A stretch of 51,263 nucleotides of DNA, taken from positions 1 to 51,263 of the forward strand of contig NZ_BAUT01000024.1 of the NCBI RefSeq assembly GCF_000513095.1, given 5' to 3'. Made by a program: the position numbers and the translations under genes. The notes under the pieces were generated by a model. That model was not told the DNA's origin. It did not search any database and saw nothing but the letters and a program-made list of their open reading frames with translations. The DNA comes from Halalkalibacter wakoensis JCM 9140 (GTDB taxonomy: Bacteria; Bacillota; Bacilli; Bacillales; Bacillaceae_D). Every line of letters begins with the position of its first letter. Within the stretch, counting starts at the first letter, position 1. This document shows positions 8,455 to 18,167 of the stretch, piece after piece.

Positions 8455-10554
8455 TTGTACATCACGGCAAGAGAGAGACAAATTCTCGAACAGCTATTGG
8501 CAACAGATCAAGAAATGACAGTAAAAGGGTTAGCTGATTCAATAGATGTTAGTGTTCGTACGGTTCACCGTGATTTAAAAGGTGTTGAGAATATCTTAAA
8601 AGATTATGACTTAAAATTAGTAAAAAAATCAGGTGTTGGGATTCAAGTAATTGGACCTGATGAGCAAATAGAAAGTTTAAAATTGTTTCTCTTCAATATT
8701 ACTCATAACGAGTACACAGCGGAAGAAAGACAAACGATCATTTTGTGCTCACTATTGGAAGCGGTTGAACCAGTGAAATTACTGTCACTAGCAAGTGACC
8801 TTAATGTAACAATTGCCACAATAAGCAACGACTTAAACAAAGTGGAAGAATATTTGAGTAAGTATAACCACCTTACATTAGTTCGAAAAAGAGGGTACGG
8901 TGTGGAGATTACGGGTGATGAGTCGGCTAAAAGAAAGGCGATGAGTAAAATTATTGCCGAACAGGTAGATGAATTTGACTTGTTATCGCTTATTCGAGAA
9001 AACATTCAAAAAAAAACAACCCAGCATACCGAGTTGATTTCGGAGAGGTTGTTGGGACTTGTTGAAAAAAAGAATTTGCTCATTGTAGAAAAAGCCATTG
9101 AGGAAATGAACAAGGAATTACCTTACTCCATTGCAGATAGTTCCTACATGGGGCTAGTTGTCCACTTGGCTTTAGCGATGGAACGAATTGTTCGAGGAGA
9201 AAATATTTCGATAGATCAAGGATATTTGGAACAATTACAAGTAACATCTGAATATCAAATTGCTGAAAAAATTGTTCAAAAGTTAGAAAAAGTTTTCCAA
9301 ACAACGATTCCAAAAGCAGAAATAGGTTATATTACAATGCATCTTCGTGGGGCAAAACTAAGACATGATAAGGAATACTTCATTGAAGATAAAAGCCTGC
9401 AACTTGCACTAAAAGTAAAAAGCCTTATACATTATGTGGAAAAAAGAACGGGCCAACCGCTAATGGGTAATCATGAACTGCTTCAAGGGTTAGTCGCACA
9501 TCTGAATCCTGCCATTTTTCGAATTAAAGAAAACATGGGAATAAGCAATCCTCTATTAGATAAGATCAAAAGTGACTACGAAGATATTTTTAACGTCGTA
9601 AAAAACGGGGTAGAAGTTGTTTTTCCTGAATTAGATGTTCCTGATGAGGAGATTGGCTATTTAGTTCTTCATTTTGGGTCTGTTTTGCTCAGGGGTGGCT
9701 CGAAAGCGTTACGGGCTTTAATCGTCTGTTCAAGTGGGATTGGAACATCAAAGATGCTTGCAACAACAGTTCAAAAAGAAATCCCAGAAATTAAAGTAAG
9801 CAGAAGTATTTCTTTATTTGAATTAAACCAAATGAATTATGATGAATATGACGTTATTTTATCGACGATCCGTCTTCCGGATTTAAATAGGGAATACATT
9901 GTTGTGAACCCCATCTTAACAAAAGATGAAGTGAAAAAAATAAAGTCGTTCCTATTCAATCAAAAAGAATTACCTGGTACTACCCCGAAGAAAGAAGCAG
10001 AATTTACAACCATTAATAAGGCAGAAACGACATTGCAAAGAATGCAGATGGCCAAAGAGTATTCAGAGGCAATTGTTACGATCCTAAAAGGGTTTACGGT
10101 AACGTCTTTTGCAGATGATTTAAACATTTCAGAGGTTCTGAAAAAAGCGTGTGAGAGGTTAGAAACAGATGGAATTGTGACTGATGCAGCACTCGCGTTA
10201 GAAGACCTATTAACTAGAGAAGAAAAGAGTGGAGTAGGGATTCCAAATACTAGTCTTGCCTTGTATCACGCAAGAAGTGAAGCTGTAACAAAACCATCTT
10301 TTACCGTAATGACTTTAGCTCATTCAAAAGAAATTTTGGCTATGGATCAATCTGAAATGGACTTAGAGACTGTTTTGTTGATGCTTTCCCCTATAGAACT
10401 TTCTACCCCATCTTTAGAAGTTCTTAGCCATATAAGTACGGTTATTATTGAGAACGAGTATAGTATACTGAGATTTGAATCGAAGGATGAACAAAAGATT
10501 TCTTCCTACTTGGCAAGCAAATTAGAAGAGCTTTTTATAGAGAAAACAACTTAA
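8455..10554 (+). CDS. mtlR: Mannitol operon transcriptional activator with PRD, IIB and IIA domains
   Basis: DNA-binding activator whose activity is set by PTS phosphorylation. In order: HTH/DeoR-like segment with VSVRTVHRDLKGV near residues 30-42; a second winged-helix region; two PTS regulation domains between about 180 and 405; a IIB-like domain with VCSSGIGTSKML at Cys425; and a IIA-like domain with YHARSEAV at His605. These match the regulatory Cys and His of Bacillus MtlR. The TTG at 8455 is preferred over the GTG at 8446 because GAGGTG sits six bases before it and the resulting MYITARER start aligns with known MtlR. The gene is 14 bp before mtlF. Length is normal (699 residues). Confidence 0.94.
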   Translation: MYITARERQILEQLLATDQEMTVKGLADSIDVSVRTVHRDLKGVENILKDYDLKLVKKSGVGIQVIGPDEQIESLKLFLFNITHNEYTAEERQTIILCSLLEAVEPVKLLSLASDLNVTIATISNDLNKVEEYLSKYNHLTLVRKRGYGVEITGDESAKRKAMSKIIAEQVDEFDLLSLIRENIQKKTTQHTELISERLLGLVEKKNLLIVEKAIEEMNKELPYSIADSSYMGLVVHLALAMERIVRGENISIDQGYLEQLQVTSEYQIAEKIVQKLEKVFQTTIPKAEIGYITMHLRGAKLRHDKEYFIEDKSLQLALKVKSLIHYVEKRTGQPLMGNHELLQGLVAHLNPAIFRIKENMGISNPLLDKIKSDYEDIFNVVKNGVEVVFPELDVPDEEIGYLVLHFGSVLLRGGSKALRALIVCSSGIGTSKMLATTVQKEIPEIKVSRSISLFELNQMNYDEYDVILSTIRLPDLNREYIVVNPILTKDEVKKIKSFLFNQKELPGTTPKKEAEFTTINKAETTLQRMQMAKEYSEAIVTILKGFTVTSFADDLNISEVLKKACERLETDGIVTDAALALEDLLTREEKSGVGIPNTSLALYHARSEAVTKPSFTVMTLAHSKEILAMDQSEMDLETVLLMLSPIELSTPSLEVLSHISTVIIENEYSILRFESKDEQKISSYLASKLEELFIEKTT

Positions 10555-10568
10555 AGGAGTGTTGGGTT

Positions 10569-11006
10569 ATGTCTTTATCCATCTTAACGAAAGAAAATGT
10601 TTTATTAAATCAGGAAGTTGATACAAAAGAAAATGCTATTAAAATGACTGGTGAATTACTTGTCGAACGTGGTTATGTTGAACCATCATACATTGACAGA
10701 ATGTTAGAGAGAGAAGAATTGACATCTACTTATATGGGTAATTTTGTAGCGATACCTCATGGGACGGAAGAAGGGAAATCATCTGTGAAAGAATCAGGAA
10801 TTGCCATTATTCAAGTTCCAAATGGTGTTGAGTTTGGAGAAGGGAATGTAGTAAAGCTTCTGATTGGTATTGCTGGTAAGGGCGATGAACATTTAGAAAT
10901 TTTATCTCAGATTGCCATTGTTTGTTCAGAGGAAGAAAATGTAGAAAAAATCGTAGCAGCACAATCAACGGAGGAAATTCTCGAGATTTTCGAAGAGGTG
11001 AACTAA
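10569..11006 (+). CDS. mtlF: PTS mannitol transporter subunit IIA
   Basis: Cytoplasmic phosphocarrier that passes phosphate from HPr to the IIB domain of MtlA, and probably to MtlR. 145 residues, one IIA(mannitol/fructose) domain, active-site His64 in the motif IPHGTEE. The ATG has AAAGGAG upstream. It lies between mtlR and mtlD, one base before mtlD, so expression is coupled. Confidence 0.95.
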   Translation: MSLSILTKENVLLNQEVDTKENAIKMTGELLVERGYVEPSYIDRMLEREELTSTYMGNFVAIPHGTEEGKSSVKESGIAIIQVPNGVEFGEGNVVKLLIGIAGKGDEHLEILSQIAIVCSEEENVEKIVAAQSTEEILEIFEEVN

Positions 11007-11007
11007 T

Positions 11008-12165
11008 ATGAAAGCTGTACATTTTGGAGCTGGAAATATCGGAAGGGGCTTTATTGGTTCCTTATTATATGATGCTGGGTATGAAACGATATTTGTTGAT
11101 GTTAACAAAGAGATTGTCGACTTACTAAATGCAAGAAAAGAATATAATGTGGTATTAGCAGCTCAATCAAAAGAAACGGTTACGATCAAGAATGTGTCGG
11201 CGATTAATAGTATGGAACACCCAGATCACGTACTAGAAGCCATTGCAGAAGCCGATCTTATTACAACTGCAGTTGGACCGACTATCTTGCCCACTATAGC
11301 TAAAAGCATTGCTCAAGGGTTGCGCTTGCGGGTGGAGGTTAACAAGACCCCTTTAAACATCATTGCATGTGAGAATTTAATTGGTGGAAGTACCATTTTA
11401 AAGGAACATGTATTTGATCAATTATCAGAAGCGGAAAAAAACACATATAATGATTATTTTGCCTTTCCAGATGCAGCTGTCGATCGTATTGTTCCAAACC
11501 AGGTAAATGAAGATAAGTTGCAAGTTATGGTTGAACCTTATTATGAGTGGGTTGTTGAACGATCGAAAATGATTGGGGTTATTCCGCAAATTGATGGAAT
11601 CACATATGTTGATGATTTAAAGCCTTATATAGAGAGAAAGCTTTTTACAGTTAATACAGGACATGCGGTTGCGGCATACTTAGGGTATCACGCGAATATT
11701 CAAACCATTGATCAAGCACTAGACAATAAAGACATTCGAAATCAATTAGAACAAACGTTATTAGAAACAGGTACATTGCTATCAAAGAAGCATGGGTTCG
11801 ATCTAGAGGAGCATAAGGAATATATTGAAAAAATCATTAAACGCTTCCTAAATGTTAATTTAGCTGATGATGTGACTCGAGTAGGAAGAGGTCCTCTTCG
11901 AAAATTAGGTCCGAATGATCGCTTAGTTGGACCAGCAAAGCAGTTTGTAGAAATTGTGAAAGAAGAGCCCGTTTACTTAGCAAAAGCCATCGCAGCAGCT
12001 TTCCATTATGATGTAGAATCCGATGATGAAGCTTTTCAAGTGCAACAACTAATTGAAGAAAAAGGGATTCGTGCTGCTGTAACAGAGGTTACAAAGCTTG
12101 AATCAAGCAGTCATTTATTTGAGTTGATTGTAGAACAATATGAGCAACTAAAAACAAGTAAATAA
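11008..12165 (+). CDS. mtlD: Mannitol-1-phosphate 5-dehydrogenase
   Basis: Oxidises mannitol 1-phosphate to fructose 6-phosphate with NAD+. 385 residues, the long-chain mannitol dehydrogenase family: N-terminal Rossmann motif HFGAGNIGRGFIG at residues 4-16, and the catalytic segment with lysine followed by NTGHA near residues 210-220. It starts one base after the mtlF stop with GAGGTG as ribosome site, and is followed by a strong terminator. It completes the mannitol pathway of this operon. Confidence 0.96.
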   Translation: MKAVHFGAGNIGRGFIGSLLYDAGYETIFVDVNKEIVDLLNARKEYNVVLAAQSKETVTIKNVSAINSMEHPDHVLEAIAEADLITTAVGPTILPTIAKSIAQGLRLRVEVNKTPLNIIACENLIGGSTILKEHVFDQLSEAEKNTYNDYFAFPDAAVDRIVPNQVNEDKLQVMVEPYYEWVVERSKMIGVIPQIDGITYVDDLKPYIERKLFTVNTGHAVAAYLGYHANIQTIDQALDNKDIRNQLEQTLLETGTLLSKKHGFDLEEHKEYIEKIIKRFLNVNLADDVTRVGRGPLRKLGPNDRLVGPAKQFVEIVKEEPVYLAKAIAAAFHYDVESDDEAFQVQQLIEEKGIRAAVTEVTKLESSSHLFELIVEQYEQLKTSK

Positions 12166-12167
12166 TG

Positions 12168-12205
12168 AAAAGCACAAACCGAAGTATTGGTTTGTGCTTT
12201 TTTTT
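12168..12205 (+). terminator. Terminator of mtlR-mtlF-mtlD
   Basis: AAGCACAAACC / GGTTTGTGCTT stem with an eight-base loop followed by a run of eight Ts, immediately after the mtlD stop. Confidence 0.92.
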
Positions 12206-12276
12206 ATCCTATAATTAATGTTAGAGAATGTAAGAGAACCGGTAGAGGAAATAGAAAAAAAGAAAGTAGTGAAACC

Positions 12277-13089
12277 ATGAAAACTGGATTGAGTGGAAAA
12301 AAGATTGTCCTTGCAGCCTCAAGAAAAACAGATGAAATGAGTAAGCTGGTTGAAAAGCAAAATGGGACGCCGCTTGTTCGATCTTTACAAGGGACTGTCT
12401 TTAAAGCAGACGAGCAAGTAAAAGCAGATATTAAAAAGATTGTAAATGAACAGTTTGATTGGATGATTTTCACGACGGGAATTGGTACAAATGCTTTAGT
12501 TGATTTAGCGGAAGAGCTTGATCTTTTGCAACCATTTTTACAAGTCATTCAAAAGGCGAAAGTAGGTTCTAGAGGGTACAAAACATTTGCAGCTTTAAAA
12601 AAATTAGACGTTGCACCAGATGTGAAAGATGATGACGGGACGATTAAAGGGTTACTAGCAGCTTTTGAAGGAGTTGACTTTGCAGGAAAAAAAGTATTGG
12701 TCCAACTTCATGGTGAAAACGCCCCTGCCCTTATTCAATATTTAGAACAAAATGGTGCAGATGTGATGCAAGTTTTGCCATATCAACATGTTGATCCGGA
12801 CTTTGATGTTGTAGAGAAACTTTGCCAAGAATTGATCCATTCCGAAGTGGATGCTGTTTGTTTTACGGCGGCGATACAAGTACGTTCGTTTTTTAACTAT
12901 GTGAAGAAAAAAGGTTATGTTGAACAAGTCTTAGAGGCATTTAAGGAAGATGTTCTAGCAGTCGCTGTAGGGAAAGTAACAGCAGAGGCATTAACGGAAG
13001 AAGGGGTTGAACGAATTGTGGCACCTGAGTTGGAGAGAATGGGTGCGATGATTGTGGAAATGACACGTTACTATGAACTGAATAAATAA
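12277..13089 (+). CDS. hemD: Uroporphyrinogen-III synthase family protein
   Basis: Predicted to close and invert hydroxymethylbilane to uroporphyrinogen III, for heme and siroheme. About 270 residues of a HemD fold: N-terminal GKKIVLAASRKTDEMSKLV, the FTTGIGTNAL segment, the VGSRGYKTFAAL loop, and a C-terminal VCFTAAIQVRSFF and AVAVGKVTAEAL typical of the family. The ATG at 12277 is used; an upstream in-frame start near 12187 lies inside the mtlD terminator. It has its own terminator and stands alone, so it is not obviously the hemAXCDB hemD; it could be a second synthase for siroheme, alongside the HemD-like tail of NasF. Family is clear, activity unproven. Confidence 0.82.
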   Translation: MKTGLSGKKIVLAASRKTDEMSKLVEKQNGTPLVRSLQGTVFKADEQVKADIKKIVNEQFDWMIFTTGIGTNALVDLAEELDLLQPFLQVIQKAKVGSRGYKTFAALKKLDVAPDVKDDDGTIKGLLAAFEGVDFAGKKVLVQLHGENAPALIQYLEQNGADVMQVLPYQHVDPDFDVVEKLCQELIHSEVDAVCFTAAIQVRSFFNYVKKKGYVEQVLEAFKEDVLAVAVGKVTAEALTEEGVERIVAPELERMGAMIVEMTRYYELNK

Positions 13090-13099
13090 GAGGGAAATG

Positions 13100-13134
13100 A
13101 AGCAAAAGAGTAGAAGGACTCTTTTGCTTTTTAT
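13100..13134 (+). terminator. Terminator after hemD-like gene
   Basis: AGCAAAAGAGT / ACTCTTTTGCT stem with a six-base loop followed by a T-run, 10 bp after the stop. Confidence 0.9.
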
Positions 13135-13196
13135 TATTGCTTTTTTTCTTAATATTCCCTTATAATCATTAAAAAGTACTGAAAATTGGTATATAA

Positions 13197-13213
13197 GTTC
13201 CGATAATCGGAAC
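13197..13213. promoter_or_regulatory. Palindromic operator before kipI (likely KipR site)
   Basis: GTTCCGATAATCGGAAC has two perfect 8-bp arms around a single central base. TTCCG...CGGAA cores are typical operators of IclR-family regulators, and the IclR-type gene kipR is in this locus. It lies 20 bp upstream of the kipI start, downstream of a possible -10 (TATAAT at 13161-13166), as expected for repression. Confidence 0.65.
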
Positions 13214-13232
13214 AAAAAGGACGTGAGGACAA

Positions 13233-13960
13233 TTGGTTCAGCTTATTCAAGATTTTGATAAAGAAGTTAAAATAGTGAAGGCAAGCGAATCAGCCGTAAC
13301 AGTCTATTTTGGAGTAGAAATAAGAATTGATTTACATCAAAAAGTAAAGGCTTTGATGACGTATTTAGAGAACAAGCAGTTTCCGTGGCTAGTTGAAGTG
13401 ATTCCCGCTTTTTCGAGCGTTACCATCCTTTATAACCCTTTTCAAACTCCTGGTACGTGTTCACCCTCTGATTACGTCTGTCAGAAACTGAAAGACTGTA
13501 TAATGGCTTTGAAAAAAGAAGATAATCAAAAGGTTAGAACCGTTACGATTCCCGTTTGTTATGGGGGTTCTTTTGGGCCAGACCTCTCTATTGTTGCAAA
13601 GCATAATCAGTTATCTCCTGAAGAGGTCATTGATATTCATTCGAGTGGAGAGTATCTCGTTTATATGGTTGGATTTGCGCCAGGGTTTCCGTATTTAGGA
13701 GGTATGTCTAATCGAATTGCAACACCGCGAAAAGAGCAACTAGAATGGAAATACCAAAAGGATCAGTAGGGATAGCGGGTGTGCAAACAGGAGTCTATTC
13801 CATTTCTACACCGGGTGGATGGCAATTGATTGGGAGAACACCATTGGAGTTGTTTTTGAAAGATGAAGATCCTCCAAGCCTTCTTCAATCAGGAGATGTG
13901 GTTCGATTTCAACCGATTACCTCTGAGGAATATTGGGAGTACAAGGAGGGATCAGATTGA
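13233..13960 (+). pseudogene. pxpB: 5-oxoprolinase subunit PxpB / KipI, frameshifted
   Basis: With KipA/PxpC and PxpA this forms the ATP-dependent 5-oxoprolinase; in B. subtilis KipI also inhibits the sporulation kinase KinA. The first part (to about residue 171) contains the family motifs IPAFSSVTILY, VCYGG and VYMVGFAPGFPYLGG. Near 13742-13750 the frame is lost; the continuation, [16 protein letters not shown] onward, is in another frame to 13960. One extra A in the GAA/TGG region restores about 242 residues, close to the 240 of B. subtilis. The TTG start has a GAGGA site. It overlaps the kipA start. Either a sequencing error or a real inactivation. Confidence 0.88.
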
Positions 13961-14944
13961 CGCTATCGATTATAAAGCCTGGTCTATTAACAACCATTCA
14001 AGATCTCGGTCGATCAGGGTTTCAAAAACATGGGGTAATCATGAGTGGAGCCATGGACTCGCGATCACTTAGATTGGCCAATTTGTTAGTTGGCAATGAA
14101 GAAAGTGAGGCCGCACTTGAGATTACATTAGTTGGCCCTTCCATTAAATTTGAACAAGATGCGCTTATAGCTATCGCAGGTGGTGATCTGTCACCTTCTA
14201 TTAATCAGCATCCTGTCCCAATGTATCGACAGATTTATGTAAGGAAAAATAGTGTGTTATCGTTTGGTCCTGTTAAGTCAGGGTGTCGGAGTTATTTAGC
14301 TGTTTCAGGAGGCTTTTTGGTAGAGAAAGTATTGGGTAGCAAAAGCACTTATTTGCGTGCAAATCTAGGTGGATATAAAGGAAGGCCCATTCAAACAGGA
14401 GATGTGTTGGCAGTTGGCGAAGGTTTGCTCAAAGATCAAATAAGAAAAGAAGATGGACCGAGTGGGTTTATTGCAAATCAGTGGGCAATAAGCACTCGTT
14501 TTTATAAGCGAAAGGATCCTACCATTCGAGTAATTGCCGGGCCTCACTTTGAACAGTTCTCGGAATGTAGTCAAAAAGCGTTTTTTCAACAACCGTTTCG
14601 AGTGACCCCAAAATCAGATCGAATGGGCTATCGTCTTTCAGGGGCTTCATTGACGCTTAAAAAACCATTGGAGTTGGTTTCTGAGGCTGTTCACTTTGGT
14701 ACGATCCAAGTACCACCTGATGGAAACCCTATTGTTCTTCTTGCAGATCGACAGACCATTGGAGGGTATCCTAAAATGCTCAAATTGTGGCAGTAGATAT
14801 CCCGGTTGTAGCACAATTAAAGCAGGGGAGAAAATCACTTTCAAGCAAGTATCGATCGATGAGGCCGAACAACTTCTGCTCAAATTTGAAAATGAAATGA
14901 AAGAGTTACGAGCAGGTATATTGATCAAACATTTGATTCAGTAA
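13957..14944 (+). pseudogene. pxpC: 5-oxoprolinase subunit PxpC / KipA, two frameshifts
   Basis: Carboxyltransferase-like subunit of 5-oxoprolinase, partner of PxpB. The TTG start at 13957 overlaps the kipI stop (TTGA) with AAGGAGGG just before it and gives MTLSIIKPGLLTTIQDLGR, as in known KipA. The frame runs to about 14776, where CCTAAAATGCT needs one more A. The short middle stretch NAQIVAVDIPVVAQLK is in a second frame, and near 14822 one more G in GCAGGGG is needed to enter the third frame, ending at 14944. Restored length is about 329 residues, normal for the family. Two single-base losses about 50 bp apart in homopolymers suggest base-calling error, but decay is possible. Confidence 0.88.
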
Positions 14945-15689
14945 AGCCAAGCTCTTTGGAAATTCGATAGGCTGTTTCTTTTACTTGTTGGGTGAGCTCT
15001 TTTATTTTGTCTTCTGTAAAACGAGTTTCTGGACCTGCTACACTCAAGCCACCTGCAATTTGCCCAGCATAATTGAAAATAGGAGCGGCGATGGAAACCG
15101 TGTTGTTTTCTAGCTCCGAATAGCTTATCGTATAGCCGTTCAAGCGAGATTGATGTAATACTTCTTTCAACTTAGATTTGCTCGTTATCGTTTTAATGCC
15201 AATTGATTCAAGGGTTGTTCTCTCTACATATGCTTCCCGCTCCTGATCTTCCATATAGGCAAGAATAATGCGAGAACAAGCTCCTGTATAAAGCGGGGAA
15301 CGGCGACCAATTTTAGTAAATAATCTTACGGGATGGTCGGTATCGATTTTTTCAACATAAAGAGCTTCATCACCGTCTCTAATAGTTAAATTAACGGCTT
15401 CATTTACTTTATCTCTTAGGTCTTCCATATAGGGTTTGGCAATTTTACGCAAGTTGAGGCGCTCTGAAACAATTTCGCCAAATTCTAAAAAAAGAAGTCC
15501 TAATGAGTAAGAGCCTTGATTGTCTTTAGTAAGAAAGCCCATTTCTGTGAGCGATCCTACCATTCGATGGGCTGATGTCTTAGGAAGCTCGGATAAACGA
15601 ACGATTTCGTTCAATGTGAGGGTAGAATGTTTGCGGAAAAGATTTAAAATCACTAGTGATTTCACGACTGTTTTGTTTTGGCTGTGCAA
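14925..15689 (-). CDS. kipR: IclR-family regulator of the 5-oxoprolinase locus
   Basis: DNA-binding repressor resembling B. subtilis KipR. Residues 1-75 form the winged helix (LSELPKTSAHRMVGSLTEMGF is the recognition region), residues about 80-250 the effector domain with RDGDEALYVEKID and YTGACSRIILAY. The TTG start at 15689 (MHSQNKTVVKSL) is preferred because GAGGTG lies six bases before it; a GTG nine bases earlier overlaps that site. It is encoded on the strand opposite to its neighbours, tail to tail with kipA with a 20-bp overlap and divergent from ycsG. It is the one undamaged gene in the locus. Likely operator: 13197-13213. Confidence 0.88.
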   Translation of the reverse strand: MHSQNKTVVKSLVILNLFRKHSTLTLNEIVRLSELPKTSAHRMVGSLTEMGFLTKDNQGSYSLGLLFLEFGEIVSERLNLRKIAKPYMEDLRDKVNEAVNLTIRDGDEALYVEKIDTDHPVRLFTKIGRRSPLYTGACSRIILAYMEDQEREAYVERTTLESIGIKTITSKSKLKEVLHQSRLNGYTISYSELENNTVSIAAPIFNYAGQIAGGLSVAGPETRFTEDKIKELTQQVKETAYRISKELGFTESNV

Positions 15690-15799
15690 GAGAAACACCT
15701 CGTTAAATTTGTGAGAAAAATCCTTTTTTATTTTACTAGAACACGGATTGTATGTCTATCCAGCCTGATTTGAAAATTAAAAGAGAAGGAAGTCAATAT

Positions 15800-17013
15800 A
15801 TGAACAATCAACTTCAAAATCATCAAATGACTAACAAAGAAAGACTGAGTGCCATGACAGGTGCTGCGTTCTTAATGGCAACTTCGGCAATTGGTCCCGG
15901 CTTTCTTACACAAACAGCTGTGTTTACAGAACAATTGTTAGCGAGCTTCGGCTTTGTCATCTTAGCATCTGTCCTCTTAGATATCGGGGCACAAATGAAT
16001 ATATGGCGGATCATTGCTGTATCGAAAATGAGAGGGCAAGAAATTGCAAATGCTGTATTACCTGGTTTAGGGTATGTTGTTGCCTTTTTTATTGTTCTCG
16101 GTGGTTTAGCTTTTAACATCGGAAATGTTGCCGGTGGTGGACTGGGTGTTAATGCGTTGCTCGGACTGGATACAACCATTGGTGCAGTTATGACAGGGGT
16201 CATTTGTATTTTTATATTTTTATTAAAAGAAGCCAATATGGCGATGGATAAAATCGTTCGCTATTTAGGAGCGTTAATGATTCTTTTAACAGCTTATGTG
16301 ATGTTTGTAAGTTCTCCACCTTATACAGAGGCAGTGCTTCGTACGTTTATACCACTTGAAATAGACTTTTTAGCGATTATTACGATTGTTGGGGGAACGG
16401 TCGGAGGTTATATTACATTTGCTGGTGGTCATAGGCTGTTGGATGCTGGTGTAACCGGCAAAGAAAATTTACGCTATGTAACAAATACAGCGATATCAGG
16501 AATTGTTGTAGCTTCTATCATGAGGGTTATATTGTTTTTAGCTATTTTAGGGGTTGTTTCAGCTGGTTTTGTCTTAAACCCAGATAACCCAACTGCTTCA
16601 GTATTTCAAATTGCTGCAGGTGAAGTAGGATACCGGATTTTTGGTCTAGTTTTATGGGCAGCTGGGATTACATCAGTCATAGGTGCCGCGTATACATCTG
16701 TTTCATTTTTAACAACGTTTCATCCAGCGATTGAGCGAAATAAAAATTATTGGACCATTGGGTTTATCGTTTTTTCTACAGCTGTTTTCGCCTTAATTGG
16801 ACGACCTGTTGCATTGTTATTATTAGCAGGGGCATTTAATGGCTTAATTCTTCCTTAACGTTAGGGTGCATTTTGTTAGCGGCTCACCGCGTGAAAATTG
16901 TTGGTGATTATAAACATCCAATCTGGATGACAGTCTTTGGAGCAATCGTTGTTGTGTTAACAGCATACCTTGGTGTTCGAACGTTAACGCAAATGATTCC
17001 ACAACTTTTCTAA
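15800..17013 (+). pseudogene. ycsG: NRAMP-family transporter YcsG, frameshifted near C-terminus
   Basis: Multi-spanning membrane protein of the NRAMP/divalent-metal superfamily subgroup linked to 5-oxoprolinase genes; the true substrate is unknown, and in context it may carry 5-oxoproline or a related compound. The ATG at 15800 has GAAGGAAG upstream and gives MNNQLQNHQMTNKERLSAMT; TM1 carries SAIGPGFLTQT. The frame stops at 16858 after FNGLILP; one more base near 16853 (CTTCCTTAACG) lets it continue as LTLGCILLAAHRVKIVGDY to a TAA at 17011-17013. Restored length about 404 residues, that of B. subtilis YcsG. It is 15 bp before pxpA. Confidence 0.85.
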
Positions 17014-17028
17014 AGATGGAGGGGCGAC

Positions 17029-17805
17029 ATGAAACGTGTTGATATAAACTGCGATTTAGGAGAAAGCTATGGTGCGTATACAATTGGTGAAGATGAACGC
17101 ATTTTAGACTTTATTACATCGGCGAACATCGCTTGTGGATATCACGCAGGAGACCACAATGTGATGGCTAAAACAGTAAAAATGGCTGCAGCAAAAAATG
17201 TAAACATTGGTGCGCATCCTGGATTTCCTGATTTAATTGGCTTTGGTAGAAGAGTGTAGGAAACGAACCCAGAGGATATTTACAATTTTGTCGTTTATCA
17301 AATTGGTGCATTAAAAGGCTTTTGTGAAGCAGAAGGTGTAAGCATGCACCATGTGAAACCGCATGGTGCGTTATATAACGTTGCAGCAAAAGACAAATCG
17401 GTTGCTGAAGCAATAGCAAAAGCTGTATATAACGTAGACCCGAACCTTGTATTATTTGGATTAGCCAATAGCCATCTGGTTCAAGAAGGTAGAAAAACGG
17501 GTTTGCGAGTGGCAAATGAAGTGTTTGCAGATCGGACGTATCAATCTGACGGCTCGCTTACACCTAGAACAAACGAGCAAGCTCTAATCCACGATCTCGA
17601 TGTTGCGATTAATCAAGTGGTAACAATGGTAAAACAAGGAGAAGTGACTGCAACGGACGGAACCATTGTCCCGATTCAAGCAGACACGATTTGTGTGCAT
17701 GGCGATGGGGAAAAAGCATTGCAATTTGTTACTGAACTCAGAACCAGAATTGGAGAGTTAGAAGGAATTTCTCTTTCAATGGACTTTAACTCTGGGTTGG
17801 AGTAA
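17029..17805 (+). pseudogene. pxpA: 5-oxoprolinase subunit PxpA (LamB/YcsF), in-frame stop
   Basis: Third subunit of ATP-dependent 5-oxoprolinase. Residues 4-76 give [26 protein letters not shown] and [17 protein letters not shown], all family signatures. Codon 77 is TAG (17257-17259), then the same frame continues with NPEDIYNFVVYQIGALKG and HHVKPHGALYN to 17805. The full frame is 258 residues, as in B. subtilis (257). Unlike the other lesions in the window this is a nonsense codon, not a homopolymer loss. A restart at the ATG at 17344 would make only the C-terminal 153 residues. The ATG start has GGAGGGG upstream. Confidence 0.88.
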
Positions 17806-17821
17806 AAAACGTAGTAGTTCG

Positions 17822-17856
17822 GAGAGTCTGCTGGAAAAACCAGGGAAAAAACTCTC
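17822..17856 (+). other. Hairpin after pxpA
   Basis: GAGAGT...ACTCTC encloses a second stem CTGG-AAAAA-CCAG. There is no T-run, so it is not a typical terminator; it could be a processing or stabilising structure at the 3' end of the message. Confidence 0.4.
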
Positions 17857-17908
17857 GTAAGTTAGTTGATTGTCTATTATGTAACCACACTTTTATCAAT
17901 CGTCTCTT

Positions 17909-17946
17909 TTAAAAACAACCTTTTTATTCAAAGAGGTTGTTTTTGT
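17909..17946 (+). terminator. Terminator of the ycsG-pxpA unit
   Basis: AAAACAACCT / AGGTTGTTTT stem with a 12-base loop and a T-run, about 105 bp after pxpA. The rest of 17947-18167 shows no gene; it probably carries the promoter of the next gene. Confidence 0.8.
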
Positions 17947-18167
17947 TATTCCGAAATAATGAAAGTCGTTAGCTCTATATAAAAAACACGTAATCCTTTA
18001 ATCAACAAACGCTTTAAAGTTTAAGCGCTTTTGCGTGAGTATTTGCGGGAGAGAATAAATACTTCTATAATTTACTAATGAGACATTGATTCATTTTACT
18101 ATCCAATGAAACTATATATCGAGTTGAAAAATGATTGTTAAATAATATTATAGGAGGGAGCGATAAT

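Noticed and set aside
12187-12276. Longer N-terminus for the HemD-like protein
   Set aside because: The upstream start lies in the mtlD terminator and adds a segment without similarity; the ATG at 12277 begins with a typical family sequence.
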